Positions 8,921 to 23,700 of a stretch of 64,000 nt of DNA are shown piece after piece. The notes under the pieces were generated by a model. That model did not search any database. It was not told the DNA's origin and saw nothing but the letters and a program-made list of their open reading frames with translations. Both the position numbers and the translations under genes were made by a program. Source of the DNA: Prinia subflava (taxonomy: Eukaryota; Chordata; Aves; Passeriformes; Cisticolidae); contig NW_026960607.1 of NCBI RefSeq assembly GCF_021018805.1, positions 2,048,501 through 2,112,500 of the forward strand. Direction: 5' to 3'. Each line of letters opens with the position of its first letter. The stretch's first letter is position 1.

Positions 8921-11900
8921 TCAATGTTCCTATCAGTGTCAATTTAGTGTTGTATAATATGCTAATAATGCTTCAAAAAGCATTAAAAACTCAGTTTTTA
9001 AGGCAAGAAGTCCTTAACTGTCCTATTCAAAGACAATCAAATAGAGCAAGGTAACTTATGTGGAAAGCTTAAGTTATTGTTAAGGATAGAAGTCTTGTGA
9101 GGAACGTTTGAAATTGTTTTTAGTTTGTCAACTGCAAGACTAGAGATTTCATTTTGGCTCGTGCACTTTCTGAAATGATTCTTACAATCAGTAAATTTCC
9201 TTAGACATAGTGAATGTTAAACATGAACAGAGAAGTTTTGCCACTGGCTTTTAAGTACCTAAATTTTTACTTTCTTTGCTTCAAAAAGAAATTTTTGAAT
9301 TCCTGTAATCTGCTAAGTTATTTGCACTCTTAGTCCTCATAATTTATTTATTAGTTTTTCCTCAAGTATTTTTTCTAGGGGATCTGGAAATCTGTGCACC
9401 ATGATGGGAAGATATTGCCTTCTTTATATACTCTACTTCCTTCCTAAGAGCTATGCAACCTCTAGACTCTGTCATACCTTATAATCAAGACTCAGTAGCC
9501 TCATTTATGATTATTCAATCTAGAACTTGTGTCAGGAAATGTAATTTTATGAGATGACAGACCTTGCTCTGTTTTATCAAATGACAAAGCAGGACAGCTT
9601 CTCTGAAAGATTTTGCTGCCCAGTTTGTTTGAGTTCCTGTGTTTGGAGTTTCTGAATGGTTTAGGTGGTTTCTGTCTTGTGGGGTTTATTCTATTTTTTT
9701 AAATGTCTTAAGGAGTTCCAAGAAGAGGACTTGAATGTATTTTTGGCAGGACTAGTCTTTATTTTGAAGTGTATCTGAATTATTTAGTTTACTTACCCAG
9801 TGAAGGAAGCCTAACACTGATTTTCCTCAATTGTACTTGACGTGACTGGGGTCTCTCCAAAAGATCTTAGATACACCTCTCCAGTTTACATAAGGATTTA
9901 AAGTACAATTGTTTTTCCATTAGGTGATACTGCTTTCTCTGCTTGCTAGAGATCTCATTAGGTTCTTTACTTTAGAATATAGAAATTTATAATTATCAAC
10001 TCACTTCCTGCTCATGAGTTTTTTCTTGTATATATTAATTGATGAGGAGAGAAGGTGATCTGTGGGATTTTTCTGTTAATGGTTTGTTTTTGTGTTTTTG
10101 GTGAGTTTTCTTTCCCAAATGTAGAATCCTTAAGAAGTACTACAAAGAAGCATCAGCAGTGTCAAACCCAGTCTGGTCTTCTCCAGAACTTTAAGGTGTT
10201 TATGATGATACCTTGCATTTGAACCAAAAATCCTTTATAATTTGTATATTTTTCTGTTGACCTTTGTAAATAAATGTGTATTTTCAGAGACTGCTTCTCC
10301 TCCAAAAAGGTTTCTGGTGCAGCACTGTACGTGAAGGACTGTACTTCAAAGTTTCTCAAAGCCTTATTAGACAAAATAACTGGAATATGGAATATTTTCT
10401 CTTTTTTAATGTTCTATAATATCCTGTTTTGCAACATTTGCATTTCCAGATGTTGTGCAGAGTGAAAAGTGATAACACATGGAAGGTTGCTTCAGCTTAT
10501 GCCGTACCGTTTCCCATTAAAACTGTGACCATATGCATTCCTCATGCAATTAACTGATACTCATTGAATATTAGTGATAGTTTTCAGTGTTTTACAGTAA
10601 GTCTTATTCCAGCTTTGATTTTGGAGTTTCACAGGCATTCTTGTGCCTTCTTTCCTTTGGCAGACAGGAAAAGATGATGATCTCATCATTTGTCTACTTT
10701 GTCCAGAGCCTTTTTTACTAGGAAGCCTGTAGTTTTAAGAACATGAACCAACTCTGATGGATAAGAAGGTGGCAATATGAACTACCTTTCCATTTTCTAT
10801 ATGAAAAATGGTTTTGAAAAAAAAAAAGTCCAGAAAGCAAAATGCCACTTTAATAGATAGTGTTGAAATGAATGCCCTATTTTGCTAACTCTTAACATAA
10901 AGATGCTTGCAAATACAGTTCGTCCCTGGGAATCGAAGAGGAAAATCTGTTTCTAGATGAGTGGCAGAGTCAGATTTCCTAAACTAATTTTGCTGAAGGG
11001 GAACTAGTAAATGAAAGTTGCTGTTATGTTAAATGAAGTGAATGTAGATGAAGGCTGTCAAGTCATAAACATTCTGCTTATACCCTGAAGTAATACTAAG
11101 CTCATAAATGCCCTTTCAGAGAATGCCATAATTTTCAGAAAAGGTTAATACAGCATGTACTGCAGCATGATTTCCTGAACTGTATCAATGACTGCGGAGT
11201 GGCCAGCCCTGTAATTGCACAGTATATTTCATTCTCTGTATGTATGTGGTGACACACGGCAATAAACAAACAAATGGTTCTTTGAGTCTTAAAACTAATG
11301 AAGCTGGGTGGGTGGTGAGGATTAACAAATCTTGTGCCTAGTATCTCCCCCATTAGAGTAACCCCGTTTCTTTCTGTAACCTCTGTAAGCTTTCACTGCT
11401 GTAACAATGGCAATTTCTCTGCTCAAATTCTTAATCTATTTTGTTCCCCTGCTGTTTTGATGTATAAAGCCTCCTGTGCCTTTCCCTGGTACTGACTGGA
11501 CAAAGGCAGGAGCATCCTGCTGCACCTGATGGAAAACTTGTGTTTGCTGTTCTGCCCAGCATTTCTTTTCTAGGCAGCCAGTTTGCCTGGCACAGCAAAC
11601 AGTTATACACATACTGCAGTTTCCTCTCTGGTATGGATGCAAATTTAATGATTTTCTCCTTTTTTTCAAGTGAAAACCTTCAGCTAGGTTGACAGCTTGT
11701 AAGACCTGTAATAGCCACAGCCTACTGTCAAATCTGCTTGAGACTAGTCATCAGGAGCAAGTTATTGAGGGCTGTTGAGAGACTGCATGATCACATGAGC
11801 CTTGTTTCCTTCAAAAGAGCACTCAAAAATGTTAGGTTCCATCCTTTTATGTTTATACTCATGTTATTAATTTTTTCATTTTCACAGAGTATGTCAAACA

Positions 11901-14900
11901 AGAATTATCCTAAGTTCCTTATGGGAGTTTTACAGGGGTATGCTTATTGCAAGAGTCTAAAATGTAGCTGTGTGTGTAAGTTGCTAGATGTTGGAGAGCT
12001 GTTCTCTCCTAGATAGAGTTAACATGATCCATGTTTAACTTTTCCTTTGAATTTATATTTGTCCAGGACATACTAAGTCTACTTCTAGTTTGTTTGTAGT
12101 CCAGCTTTCTGAAGTTAGGGCTATCTTTTCCACAGAACCTAGAGGAGAGTTGTCTGGATAGTCTGAAATCTCATCACTGTTAAAAATATTTTGTAATAAG
12201 GCTTTCATCTGTTTTCTGGACCAAATGTAGGCAGGAAGAGCTAAGAGAAGAATTCAAATGATCGCCATTACAAAAGAAAAGCATGAATAGCTCAAAAGTT
12301 GGCCATTCCTGATAGAGTTGATGCTTATGCTGAGTAAGAATTGATTGTGTAATTTGAGTATATTACACTGTATGTCAGTGGAAAATCTTATCAAGAAATG
12401 TTACAGTGCAATGTGAAAGTCCTAAATCTTTTTCCTTTTTGGTTGTTTTTATTCTGGAAGGCCCCTAGAAACCTCTGGAGATACCATTCTTGGTGAAGTC
12501 GACTTGAAATGAGAGGGTAAAGAATCATTACAGGCTATTGGCAAATGCTCCTTTAGGTGTTAAAGGGGGCTAGAACCCCTAGTATGAGCATCTGAGTTGT
12601 TTGTGATAAATTCTTTTACACTGAGGAGGAAATAAAACCCCACTAACACGAGATTGTTTAATGAGTTTTAATAATGCTTAGCAGTGGTGCTGTGTCATGT
12701 AAATCCATGCATCCATTTTCATGTTTGTTTAACAAGGAAAGCAATACTAAAACTTTAAATTCCTGTATCTATACTGCTGCAGCAGTGGTCATTTGTGATC
12801 CAGTAGGCTTGCCTGGGAACTGCTGAAACAGTTGTAATGGCAGAAAGGAAAATAAATGGAGCTAGATTTTCCACCTGTAGCCGTGGTGTTTGACCTTGCC
12901 ACACGTCTTAGGGCAGTAGGGACAGTGGGCCACCTTCTGGTCTGTGTGGGCTTAAGCAGGTTGGGCTTCTCTGTCAGACTCAATGGATGATGTAAGCAAT
13001 CAGTTTTCTTTTATCCTAACCACCCTGGGGAAGAGAGCTCAGAGTGCAGCTCTCACAGTTTGACTGCTGAGCAGTAGCAAAAATCTGACAGGAGCCAAAA
13101 CTGCTGCTTTTGTAGTCATGGCACTTGCTGGACTGTGGAGATCCTGGCAGAACTTAAGTATCAAAAAAACCCTTTTAGACTAGAAAATAACAATAGGACT
13201 GAAAATGTACATTCATAGATCAATAACTTTATTACATTATTGTAAATAAATATGGGGATTGCCAAGCATAGCAGCAGGTGTAGATTGGAAAAGAAGTTTA
13301 AAAACATCTTGGAACAAGAATTAGTGGAATAAAATAATACAAAGAAATGTATCAGTAAAGGTCTGCTGGAGGGGTACTCTTAGAGAATGTTCCCATTGTC
13401 ATAATAGATCAGATTGTAAAGTATACCCATTTAAAGGAAAATGTAGTTGTAAAAATATGCAAAAAACAGTGGCTAATGCAGTTAGTTCTAGTTATTGTTA
13501 CTTGTGGTCATAGGCTGAAGAATCATTACTTGATGGTACCTGATTTTGAGCTGACCCCCCTGACCAAAAGGTTATTCCATACCATATGGCATCATGATCA
13601 GCATATAAATCTGGGGAAAGAAGAAGGAATGGGGGGGCAAGTTCCCAAGTAACATTTGAGAATCTGGAGATAGACACCTATTCATGTTCTGGAGTGATCA
13701 TTAGAAAATGTTTTGTGAAGTCTTTGCAAATCATATATGCATGCTTGTGTTCCATTTCATGCTTGCTGAGATACCAGATTCTGCTTTTTCTGTTTACAGT
13801 TGCTTGTATAGGTTTAATTACTTCTGTGTAACACTGTTGTATCCTATGTGAAACTAGAGAAAATTTAATGGAGATATAAAAGGAAAGTAGACTGACTGTC
13901 ATGGTGTTACTGTGTTCCCTTTCAGAGATAAATAATTAGATAGAGAAGGAGGATAAGCAAAAGGAAGAATTGTCTCTGTATCCAAAGGCATTGGATTGAG
14001 AGCTTCCGGACTCAGTTTCTGGCTTTGCTACAGACATCCTTTATGACCTTGCACAGTCACTCAAAGCTCTTTGAGTCTCTGTTTCCCATCTGCAGATATG
14101 AGTGATAGTACTTTCTTTGTTTGGCTCACTATTTAGACTTTATGCTCTCCAGGGCAGACCTTGACTTTTTTAAAATATTAGATGTATCCATGGTTGTTTT
14201 ACAATAGTTCTACAGTCTCAGCTGAGGTCAGTATATCCTGCTGTCAGCTCTAAATCACTGACTTCCACATTACGGGGGAACTGTTCATAATCCATTTCCT
14301 GTCCCAAAGATGGTGCATACTTAGTGTCACATTGTTATGAGGATGTAATTTTGTTTGGATGTTTAATAGGAAATCACATTAATACCTCAGTGAGGAAAAG
14401 CCAGACACTTGAAACATCTGTGGAAGTGGTAGTCTACCCTTCAGCTAGAGAAATTTGCATCTGGCTGGCACACTGGTATGTAGATTTCAGTGTGTTTTGA
14501 AAAGAGTAAGAAGAGAATATATAGTGTAAATTGTGTTGGTAATGTAGAAATGTTTAATTCCATACTTTGAACCTGCACAGCTATCTTGAACCTGCCAATT
14601 AACATTAATCTGCTTGATAATAGCTGTAAAACTAGTGTAGTACCTTTTTTTAGAAAACAATTAGGTTTTGAAGTAAACTGATTTAGAAACTAAAAAAGAA
14701 GTCGATATTATGTACATGTGATACTGAAATCTGAAATCCCTTTTAAATTTGTTTACAAGCTTTTTTTTTCTGTGTGTCTTCATGTGGAAGAGAGGGCTGT
14801 CTCTATTTCCCTTCATTTTCCAGTTTAATATTCCTCCATTTATGTAGATTTGTTTAAAACCACGTTCATGAAATAAAATTGTCTTCTTTTCCTCCACTTT

Positions 14901-15009
14901 AATGTGGCCAATGAGTTGCCCTACTCAAAAAGCTTTGATCATTCAGAAAATTTAAGCTTCTGCATAAAAAGGAAGTCTCAAGCCCTTACTTATAATGGGC
15001 TTGTGAAGG
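8921..15009. other. Intronic sequence without recognised features
   Basis: About 6 kb of AT-rich, apparently single-copy DNA. ORFs are short (at most 92 codons) and without motifs. I see no LTR, CR1 tail or RNA gene here. Confidence 0.6.
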
Positions 15010-15013
15010 GAAG

Positions 15014-15817
15014 TGTTAGAAATGAGACGCTTGACACAGCTAATATATCAAGCAGCAATTCAATTTAATAATTAATTAATTAACATGGTAAAGTGTGAGC
15101 AAAGACAGCGCGTTGGGTACAGTAGAAGGATTTTCCTTTCCGACTGCTCACCGATTGCTAGACTTGCTGGGATTTTATTTGTTATATTCATACATATTCA
15201 TAAGCTTTCTCAGCAGTTTCCATTTCTAGTTTTAACATCACAATTCAATACTTAACAGTCATAAATTCATATTTTGTCCTGTACAATTCTATAGGCTATT
15301 GTGATCTATTTTGATATTTCAATATTCCAGGATGTACTTCCAGGATATGTTTTCCAAGTGGCGGGGTCCAGCTTCCAGATGTGGGGTCCAACTTCTATTT
15401 ACCAGATCTATCAATCTTTGATAGTCATGTTCAGTTTTCCTTTTTCAGGAACCATAAATCAGCGAGCTGAAATCTTTCTTTCGTGTCCAGGATGTTTTCC
15501 CACCTTCTGTGAAAGGCCTGGGCCCCCTCCTTACTTCCTTCTTTTGTCTAAAAGGCTTTTTACATTCTAAAACTACAGTTAAAATTCTTTAATACAAAGC
15601 AAGCTTCTATAGTTTTAATTATAAGACATTACAGAATAGCTTGAGACTTATAATAGGTAATTGCAAGCAAAAGATTTATTCAAAAACTTCCTTCCATGCT
15701 TTCCTTGGTTGTTTATTAGAACTCATCTTTATAACTGTCCCATGGCCATGTTCCAAAATTACAATTACACAGATTGTCTTCATTTCCCTGACACGAAACA
15801 CAACTTTGTATTTCACA
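15014..15817 (-). repeat. Solo LTR, family C (ERV1-like, 4-bp TSD)
   Basis: On the - strand it reads TGTGAAATACAAAG ... CATTTCTAACA, 804 bp. It is flanked by a 4-bp duplication GAAG (15010-15013 and 15818-15821). A 4-bp duplication is characteristic of class I (gammaretrovirus-like) integration. A second copy at 51133-51914 aligns along the whole length. The - orientation is supported by polyadenylation signals toward that end (AATAAA on - near 15176 and, in the other copy, 51195-51200). Confidence 0.88.
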
Positions 15818-15821
15818 GAAG

Positions 15822-18389
15822 CAGTTTTTTTTTAGAGAGAATAAAAGTCCTTGAATTTTTTCTCATATTACAAAAAAAATCAAATACCAATAAAATTGCC
15901 TTATGTAGATGATCCAGGATCTGGTTAGAAAAGTCAGTTAGTAGTGCTGTTGCTATGTTTCTCTGTGCATGGTGTCTGGCTTTCTGCAATGCATTTGGTG
16001 GTTTAATAGGCATCATGTATGATACAAAGAGCCGGTTGGGATGGGGTCAGCTAGAAATCCTTCTTCTCCCCTGTCCTTTAACTGAGTGAAATGGTTTTTA
16101 ATGGAACTTCAATGTTTAGTGCATGGATAGGAACTGCAGAAAACAGAAAGCTTTTAACTACAGCTGTGATAATAAAACTGGAAACTTGTTATGATCAGTT
16201 GTTTGTCTTCTGGTGAACTTCCCCTTGCAGTGCATTTGGCCTTCTCTTTATGATATGCTTAACACCTTCCTTGGTGTTTTCTTTGGCTCCATTGTTGTTC
16301 TTTATTCAAATGATCTCCTGCCTCTGATCTTACTATACTACTTCTAAGAAAAAGAAAACTTAAGTTTTCTTACCTCTTGTATCCCATTTGTCCATGACTG
16401 TGTCAGACATAAGGAACAAAAAATAAACAATAAGAAAAATTTCCATTTTTTCCACTTTCCTATTGAGGTATATGGACTACATACAATCTTGTAGTATGTA
16501 TGACTAAGATCTGCCAAATATGCAAAGAGCATAAATTAAAAGTTAATATTACTGTATTGCCTAGCCTCCTGGGATTATTCTTCCTTTCTTCTTTTTCTTC
16601 TCCTTTAAATCACTGACTATATCTGCATCCTAGTGTGGGCAAGAATGTGTCTCCGTAATTAAAGCTGAAATATCGTCTGATCAGCCTTGTTCATGCATAC
16701 ACCTCATTACTGCCTTTACAGAGGAAAAGTGTGCATCTGTTAAACCTCATTTCCTGCCAGATCCCTCTGTGTTAGACAGAAAAACTCGTCTTGGAAAATC
16801 AGCAGTGAATTCTTGGGTCAATTGAGCTAGATCAAATCCTTTACTTTTCTTTTCGCATCACTAAATCAGAGTCTCTTTGGAGAGCAGTGGGATTTTTTTT
16901 TTGTTTTGGACTGAGAATTGCTGCTTTGAAGTGAGCTGGAATAATTTTAGAAAGCAAGTGGCCCTGAGGTGGGAGAGTCACACATCCAAGTGCTCTTTTC
17001 TGCACTCCTTATCTTTCTTAGGTATAGAGGGGAAGATGATAAAACTGTCCTCTGACTGGCAAACTGAGCACTGGGACTCATCCTGCTTAGAGCTTTGCTG
17101 CACTGAGCATGCCACTTATCCCTTTCCCATGGATATTGCCAGAGTTGCCATCCAGTTTGGGTGCAGAACCCAAGCTGGTCAACACAGAGGCAATTGTCTG
17201 TTTTCACATTTGCATCCTCTAAAATATCAGGAAACCGTTAGGACTCAGAAACATGCTCTGGAGATAAGGGAAATCACTCCAAAGAGAGAAATTGAGTCCA
17301 GTATTTTGAAATCTTTAGACATGTGATGCTTATATACATATCTTTAAAATGTCATTCAATGTTTCCTGGAAACCTACAGATTTGGATTCTCCAGTTGAAG
17401 GAAAAGTGAAACACAGAAGTCAGTGTTTCCTTTACAGACACTGTTACCAAAGTGTTTCAGAATCTGAGCCTGCTAGGTACAGGAAAGTCAACTGTGGTGC
17501 ATATGAGCAATCTGCTGTACCCTTAGAAGCCTTGGGTTGTGACTCTCATTTTACACCTGTGGCACTCAAGTATGTGATTTATTGTCTAAAGTTAAGTTTT
17601 TGTAGTGTAAGAGTATAAACACTTCAGAATTTTAAGGAATTTCTTGTCTAGGTCTTTGTTCCTAACTTATTCGGTTCTTGATTAGTCCCCTCTACCCCCT
17701 CCCCCCCCACCCCTGCATAAGCACTTACATTTTCAAGTATTAAGAAGCCAGAACCTGCGAGGATGTCTCTGATCTTCTGCAAATGAAGACAAGATTCTCT
17801 TGTGTGCTATCCCTCTCACAGAGTAATTCTGTTTGAAATATTGCTGATATGTGTTTGGCCTTGCACATCTAATTTTTTGAATATGGTGTGAATTTCTGTT
17901 TGAGTTTTGTTTGTATGTTTTTAATTGAACTAAAAGCTCTGTTCTGGTGTTTAACTGTTCTTTCTATCTTTCTTGACTTTTCAGAGTCAAATATAGATAG
18001 TCCATTTTTAAATTCTGTAAATATACAAAGTATAATTTTATAGTTTCTAGCTGGGAAGTAGGCTATTAATCATAAATGCATTTTGATCAAAGGTAAGCAT
18101 TTCAGTGTTGTTTAAATATTAATATAGATAGCATTCTCCTCCTCTCTGAAGAAGTGCTGCCAGTGCTGTTCAGAAGATAAGCCTGGCATCAAGTGTCCTG
18201 TTGGACTTTGTAACACCTGAAGTGCTCCTCAGTCTTTAGCATTTCTTTGTTAATACAACTGATTTTATTTCATGGCATTAGTGTTGCAGAAAAATGAGAT
18301 AACTCTGCTTTCCTTTTCTTGTAAAGGAAAGATGTGCATATTGCCTCTCCTGACTTCCTCTTTTCAGCATCTAAGGTTTCAAAATATAC
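15822..18389. other. Intronic sequence without recognised features
   Basis: AT-rich DNA. A C-rich run lies near 17690-17712. The 149-codon ORF at 16877-17326 has no recognisable domain and I treat it as chance. Confidence 0.55.
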
Positions 18390-18394
18390 ATGTG

Positions 18395-19210
18395 TGTTGG
18401 GGGCTAGATTTGCCTTTTTTTTTTCACTTACAGAATTTTTTCCCATAAGTTTCTAAGAAACCTTAATGACAGTACTTAGCCAGAACAAAGTGAGTAGTTG
18501 AAGGACATGGCAGCACAAGGCTACACCTATTGTTTTTAAGTCTCTGGGAGTGTCCCTCAGAGAGATAACACGAGTTTGGGAAAGGTAAAAGACAGAGCTG
18601 GGGGGGGGCCTCACTCTTGCTCTCAGCATCGAGGAAGACAGTCAAGCTGCCCCTCGCTGCAGGAAGAGTTCACAGCCATCACTCTGCCTCTGCCTCATCC
18701 TAGGAAACCTACTGTCATCTGCTCGTGTACCCAGGAATCCTGAGCTCATTTTCTCCAGCTCTCCCCCCACCGCCACTGCTTCTTCAGAGCTTTGAGGCTC
18801 TCCTGCTACTCTGTAGCCCTGCACTGCCCAGCCCTGCCGGGACACCCCCTGCCATATCAGCTACCAGCGCAGAGCTCCTCATCTCATCCACCAACCTGGG
18901 ACTTTCCACCCTTCCAGCTCAGCCTCTCGGAGTCCTGCAGGGGCACCGAGATCAAACTGCCCTGGGCTTTTTGTGAAAGAAAGCCCTCAAGGTTCTTGGT
19001 TCTGTTTATTATTGATGCTGTAGTTGTTGTTTGTTTGTTGTTTTGTCAGATATACTAGTAAAGAACTGTTATTCCTATCCCCATACCTCTGTCTGAAAGC
19101 CCCTTTAATTTTCTAAATTCGAATAATTTGGAGGGAGGGGATTCGAATTCTCTATCTCTAGGGAGATCCTGCCCCCTTCCTAGCAGATACCTGTCTTTCA
19201 AACCAGGACA
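18395..19210 (+). repeat. Solo LTR, family B (ERVL-like, 5-bp TSD)
   Basis: It reads TGTTGGGGGC ... CAAACCAGGACA, 816 bp, flanked by an exact 5-bp duplication ATGTG (18390-18394 and 19211-19215). It is the same family as the LTRs of the provirus at 57592-63896, matching the 5' LTR there over most of its length. It is therefore a recombined, single-LTR relic of that ERV lineage, inserted in the sense direction of SH3RF1. Confidence 0.92.
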
Positions 19211-19215
19211 ATGTG

Positions 19216-20553
19216 CTTTGAAAGCTTTTTAAAGGACTGAACCACTGTTTTACCTTGTGTGAACCATAGTTCTGCAAGACAAGCTTTTGAAAAGCTCTCA
19301 TTAAAGACAAAAGTACTCATTTCCACCAGACTTTCAAGCTGCTGAACTCAAAAGAAGGAATGTAGTCTTACTTGCACAGAGGTGGCAGAACATCAATACT
19401 GAATAATTTGAAACATGTCTTTTCAATTATTCTTTTTTGGTATGCTATCTTAGCCCTTTAGGTTATAGTGTTTATTTTATTTATATATTTTTAAAAAGGT
19501 AAGAATGAAGCACTTTTGACTTTGAAAAGTGTTAAAATGAAAAATTGTCAAAGATAATCAGATGACAATCTAAGTTGGCATATATAGGGCGTAGCTGTTC
19601 TAGAAGCTTATTTTTTAAAAATCCAATAAAGTTGAGTTCACTGCACTGAGGTAATGTGCCCCTGAGTAGCAAAGAAGCTTTTATTCTGAAGCTGAGAGCA
19701 TGCTATAGGAGAATCAATGTCTCATAGACCTTCACTTCTTCATGTGTGCCAGTGCCCTTCTATCTCATATGGTCTTTCCTTATGAGCTAGACAAAGAGAG
19801 GAGACTCTTATCCACACTAGCAGACTTAAGCCATTTTCAAAACCTGTTTAATTTAACACAGTTTTAAATCCACAGCCTTATTAAGTTAACAAGCCTTCAG
19901 CCTTGCCACCAGGTTCTGTAATCCTCTTAGGTCTTGGGACTAAGCAGGGCAGGGATAGTAAATAAGCAGATGAACAGATAATCTTTCAGAAGACAAATCT
20001 TGAAGTTGAGAAATGCTGATCTGAATTTCCATTCACTCTATGCACTACCACAGTACTTAAAACTTGAGGAAAAAGTTGAAATGACCATCTCTGTTTGGGA
20101 GCAGGAAGGGTAAATAAAGGATTTTTTAAAAAATGCATTAATTCCTGGTTTGCAACCCAATTAAATTAGGTTAAATTTTAAATATTGAATGAGGTAGGTA
20201 AAAATAACAGTTTGTTTCCTTGCTATTGTGCATATGCAGATAAATCTTCTCATAGTTGTTTTACAAGCCTTAAGGCAATCAGGAGTCTATGGACCAGAAT
20301 TTAAAGACCACAAAGAACATTATGCCAATAATGTGGCCTTGGGCACCACTGCAGTCTGGATATTGCTTCTGTTCAGTTTTGGCTCTTCTAACACTACTGA
20401 GCTTAAGCTGTGTCTGTCTCCTGGGCATAACTCCCGAGGTAGTGGAGTTGGAGGAATTAAAAATAAGCTATATGTAGTAGAAGAATTCAGCCTAACAGGA
20501 GGATTCCTGCCAGACATGTTCACACAGCAGCAGAGTGGGTACACAGGAAGTGG
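19216..20553. other. Intronic sequence without recognised features
   Basis: AT-rich unannotated DNA with ORFs of at most about 110 codons and no motifs. Confidence 0.55.
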
Positions 20554-20722
20554 ATCATAGAATCATTAATACTGGAAAAGTTCTCCAAGGTCATCAAGTC
20601 AAACTTTTGACTGAATATTACAATGACCACTAAACCATATCATGAAGTGCCACATCTGCTTGTTTTTTGAATACTTTCAGGGATGGTGATTCTACCACTT
20701 CCCTGGGGAACTTTTTCCAATG
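20554..20722 (-). mobile_element. CR1 LINE 3' tail
   Basis: It begins with ATCATAGAATCAT, the reverse complement of the CR1 terminal repeat, and contains the diverged CR1 block GGGATGGTGATTCTACCACT before ending near TTCCAATG. It is a 5'-truncated, old copy on the - strand. Confidence 0.8.
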
Positions 20723-23700
20723 TAGGATTCAAACCAGGTCCAGGAGATGGAAAGGGTGACCCTATGTTTGTAGAGGGTGGCAGAAGAGCTGAGTACACAT
20801 CTAGCCCTGAGGCAGGAAAGCAGTCACTTATTGAAAGGCTGGGAGTAGGCCTCTGGGAGGAGATGGCTGAAAAACAGAGAAATTTCTGTACCGAGGGGTG
20901 ATAAAGACCTGAATGGTCAAGTAATAAGGCAGGAAGAGGGGCAGTGATGTTGAAAGAAAACAAACTGTGGTAGCAGTCTTGGAACATAGCAATAGACCAA
21001 TTAGATAAAATACTACAGAGGAAATGGGATCAAGCAAATTACTCTAGGCTCACTGGAATTGAATTAGAGACTTGGTGAGGGGGAAGTGCTGCAGGAGCAA
21101 GCTGAAGAGGTAGCTTGATGTTTGAGGAAGGTTTTGGAGAGCATCAAAATAGGGAAGTTGCTGTGGAGGTGTTGGCTAGACAAGAGGTGAGAAAGAAATG
21201 TAAATGTGTTGACTCACATGCCATCTAGTTTCCTTCAGTATGTCTGTATTTGAATATTGTGTATTTTATTTTTCATTGCTTATTTTGTAATAGTGTGTCA
21301 TGTATTATGTCACATTTAGACTAGTACAGTTCCAAAATAGTCGAAGAACTTCGATTCAGAACTTTGAGGATTACTTCTGGCATGTCTTTCAAGCACTTTG
21401 AGATTCTTCACCAGATTCTTAAAATGTCTGTTTTATTACTAATAATATATTCTCATTGTTCTTATAGAACCAATAAAGCTACGAATTCTGTGTTTCATTA
21501 AATGAACTCAAAAAGAATATAGGAAATGGGTGGCTAGTGTCCTAGGAATTGCTGGGAAATTGAAAAAGATTCTCAAGGAAGGAAGAAAAACCTATAATCT
21601 GTGACTCTTTTGATTTGATAGCATTCTTTCATCTTGCTTTAATGTTTCCTCAGTCTTTTGTCTTTCCTTCAGTTAGTAATAACTGAAAATCAGGATTTAA
21701 ACATCATGCTAGCATTACAGAGCATAGTTGCAATCTATTCTTTTGAATTCAGTCATGATGATAAGAAGAATGGATTTTATGGTACATGTTCTCCAAGAAA
21801 AACAATATTTGCAGTATCTTTTCAATCTGTTGGAGCAGCTCACCTTTCTGTGATACCATTAAAAGAACTATCTTTCCAGAACTATGGTTTCAAAATACAT
21901 TGTTTTTGTTCTGTAAGGGGGATTTTGTTTACTTTTACTTTAACTAATAAGAAGGGTATTGGTTTTTCAGTGCAGAAATAGAATAACTAGTGGACTGTTT
22001 CTGGAAATGGGTTCCCAATGTAGTTTAAAATTTCAATAAATGCTTATCTTGTACTGAAACCTCTGAACCCCGAAAGAAACATAAGAGTCAAGGAAAACTT
22101 TTCTGACTTCAGCTCCTGTCATGAGTTTATGCTCTTTTCTCAGGAAATCATACTTTTTCATATATTCAATTCAGAATTGTGTTGCTTGCAACAGAGAACT
22201 GATGTAATTTATGCTTTCCTATTTATCATCACCCTACCATTTAATGGAACAGCATGAAAGACATCAAAATTTATTTTAAATGGCATAGAAGAGAAACCGA
22301 TTATCCTTTGCAGTCCATACACAGGTGGTGTGGGTTATTCTATTTAAAAATAAAATAATAAATACTATGTCTTAAGCAGTTAAATAAGGAATATTCATAA
22401 TTGCATGTGTAGTGTTTGATAGGGAGACTTTTTTTTTTTTTAAGTATAATACTTGTTTCAAATTTTCTGAGTTTACACTAAAAGAATCCAGGGAAGATGG
22501 AGGTATGAGTTAAACCAGCTCAACTGTCAGGAAGTGTTTGTTCCTTTTTTTTCCCTGCAGAAATCAGAATTTTATGTAAAAAGTGCCATTTTTAAAATAT
22601 TCTCTGAGTAAAACTTTATGTAATGTGGCATCTGTATTCCTTTAAGAGATTTTGAAATGTCTACAGTTAGGCTTTACCACACAGTTCCTTATTTTTGATG
22701 TTGTTGGGAGTTTATGAGTTACAGAGATAGATTGGTTGATGACATTTATGCCCCTTTTCTTGAGGTTTGTAGGCTGTGGTTGCCTAGGTGGGTGTATATT
22801 TTTGTCTGTAGTGTACTACTCAGTTCACAAGTAAGTGCTTATATTAGAAATGGTTAAGAAAAAAATAAAATTATTTTAGAGACAATTTTGTACTTGTAGT
22901 CATGGAAGATGCAAACTTAAAATATTCAGAGGTACAGTCCTTGGAAGAAACCTCTGAATGTATGAAATTTTTCATCTTCTTACAAGGGATTTCAGTGCTG
23001 CTTCACTTAGATACAGTCAGATTGGAGCCCAGTTGCACATAGCCAGATTGAAGTTCAAGATAATTTATCCAAATCAAACCACACACTAATTTGGTCATTG
23101 TAGTTAGGCATGTCTTATAGCTCGGGAAACCTTTTAGCCCAGTATGCAGTAAGCACAGCACAGTCTCACCTATAATAAATGGAAAACAAGGTATTCAAGT
23201 ATTCCACATTGTGTGTTTCAAGCAAACCTTCAAGTTGTTGCTTTCAGGAATTAATAAGTTTTGTTTGTGTAAGATACCTTATGATGCTGGAGAAATCCTC
23301 TTTGTGCGCAAACAGATAACTTCACCCTCAGATCTGGACACTGGCTGCAGTTTTGTTTAGGAAATCACCGTGCTCTCTCTTCTAACTACTGCTATTTGCA
23401 CTGTAACATTAGCACCCCGCATCTTCCTGGGAACAGCATCTAATTCTTGGCAAGTCAAGTACCTCTGGTGCTCAAAGCTAGAACATTAGTAAGAATTTTT
23501 AAGATTTCATATAAACCAAAATCAAGTTATGCACTAGTTTTCTAGACTTGAATGCATAAATATGTTTAAAAACAGAGATTCGTGTTCTTTCCGCATGTTT
23601 CGTTTCCCAAAATCATGGCTCAAAGTGTGGTTTTCCTCTACTTTTTGCCTATCAAATGGGGAACATAACATTTGTTGTTTGTGTTGGCTTAGTTGTGATA

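Noticed and set aside
16877..17326. 149-codon ORF in the intron, considered as a gene or exon
   Set aside because: No recognisable domain, no good splice context seen, and the length is not surprising in 57 kb of intron.
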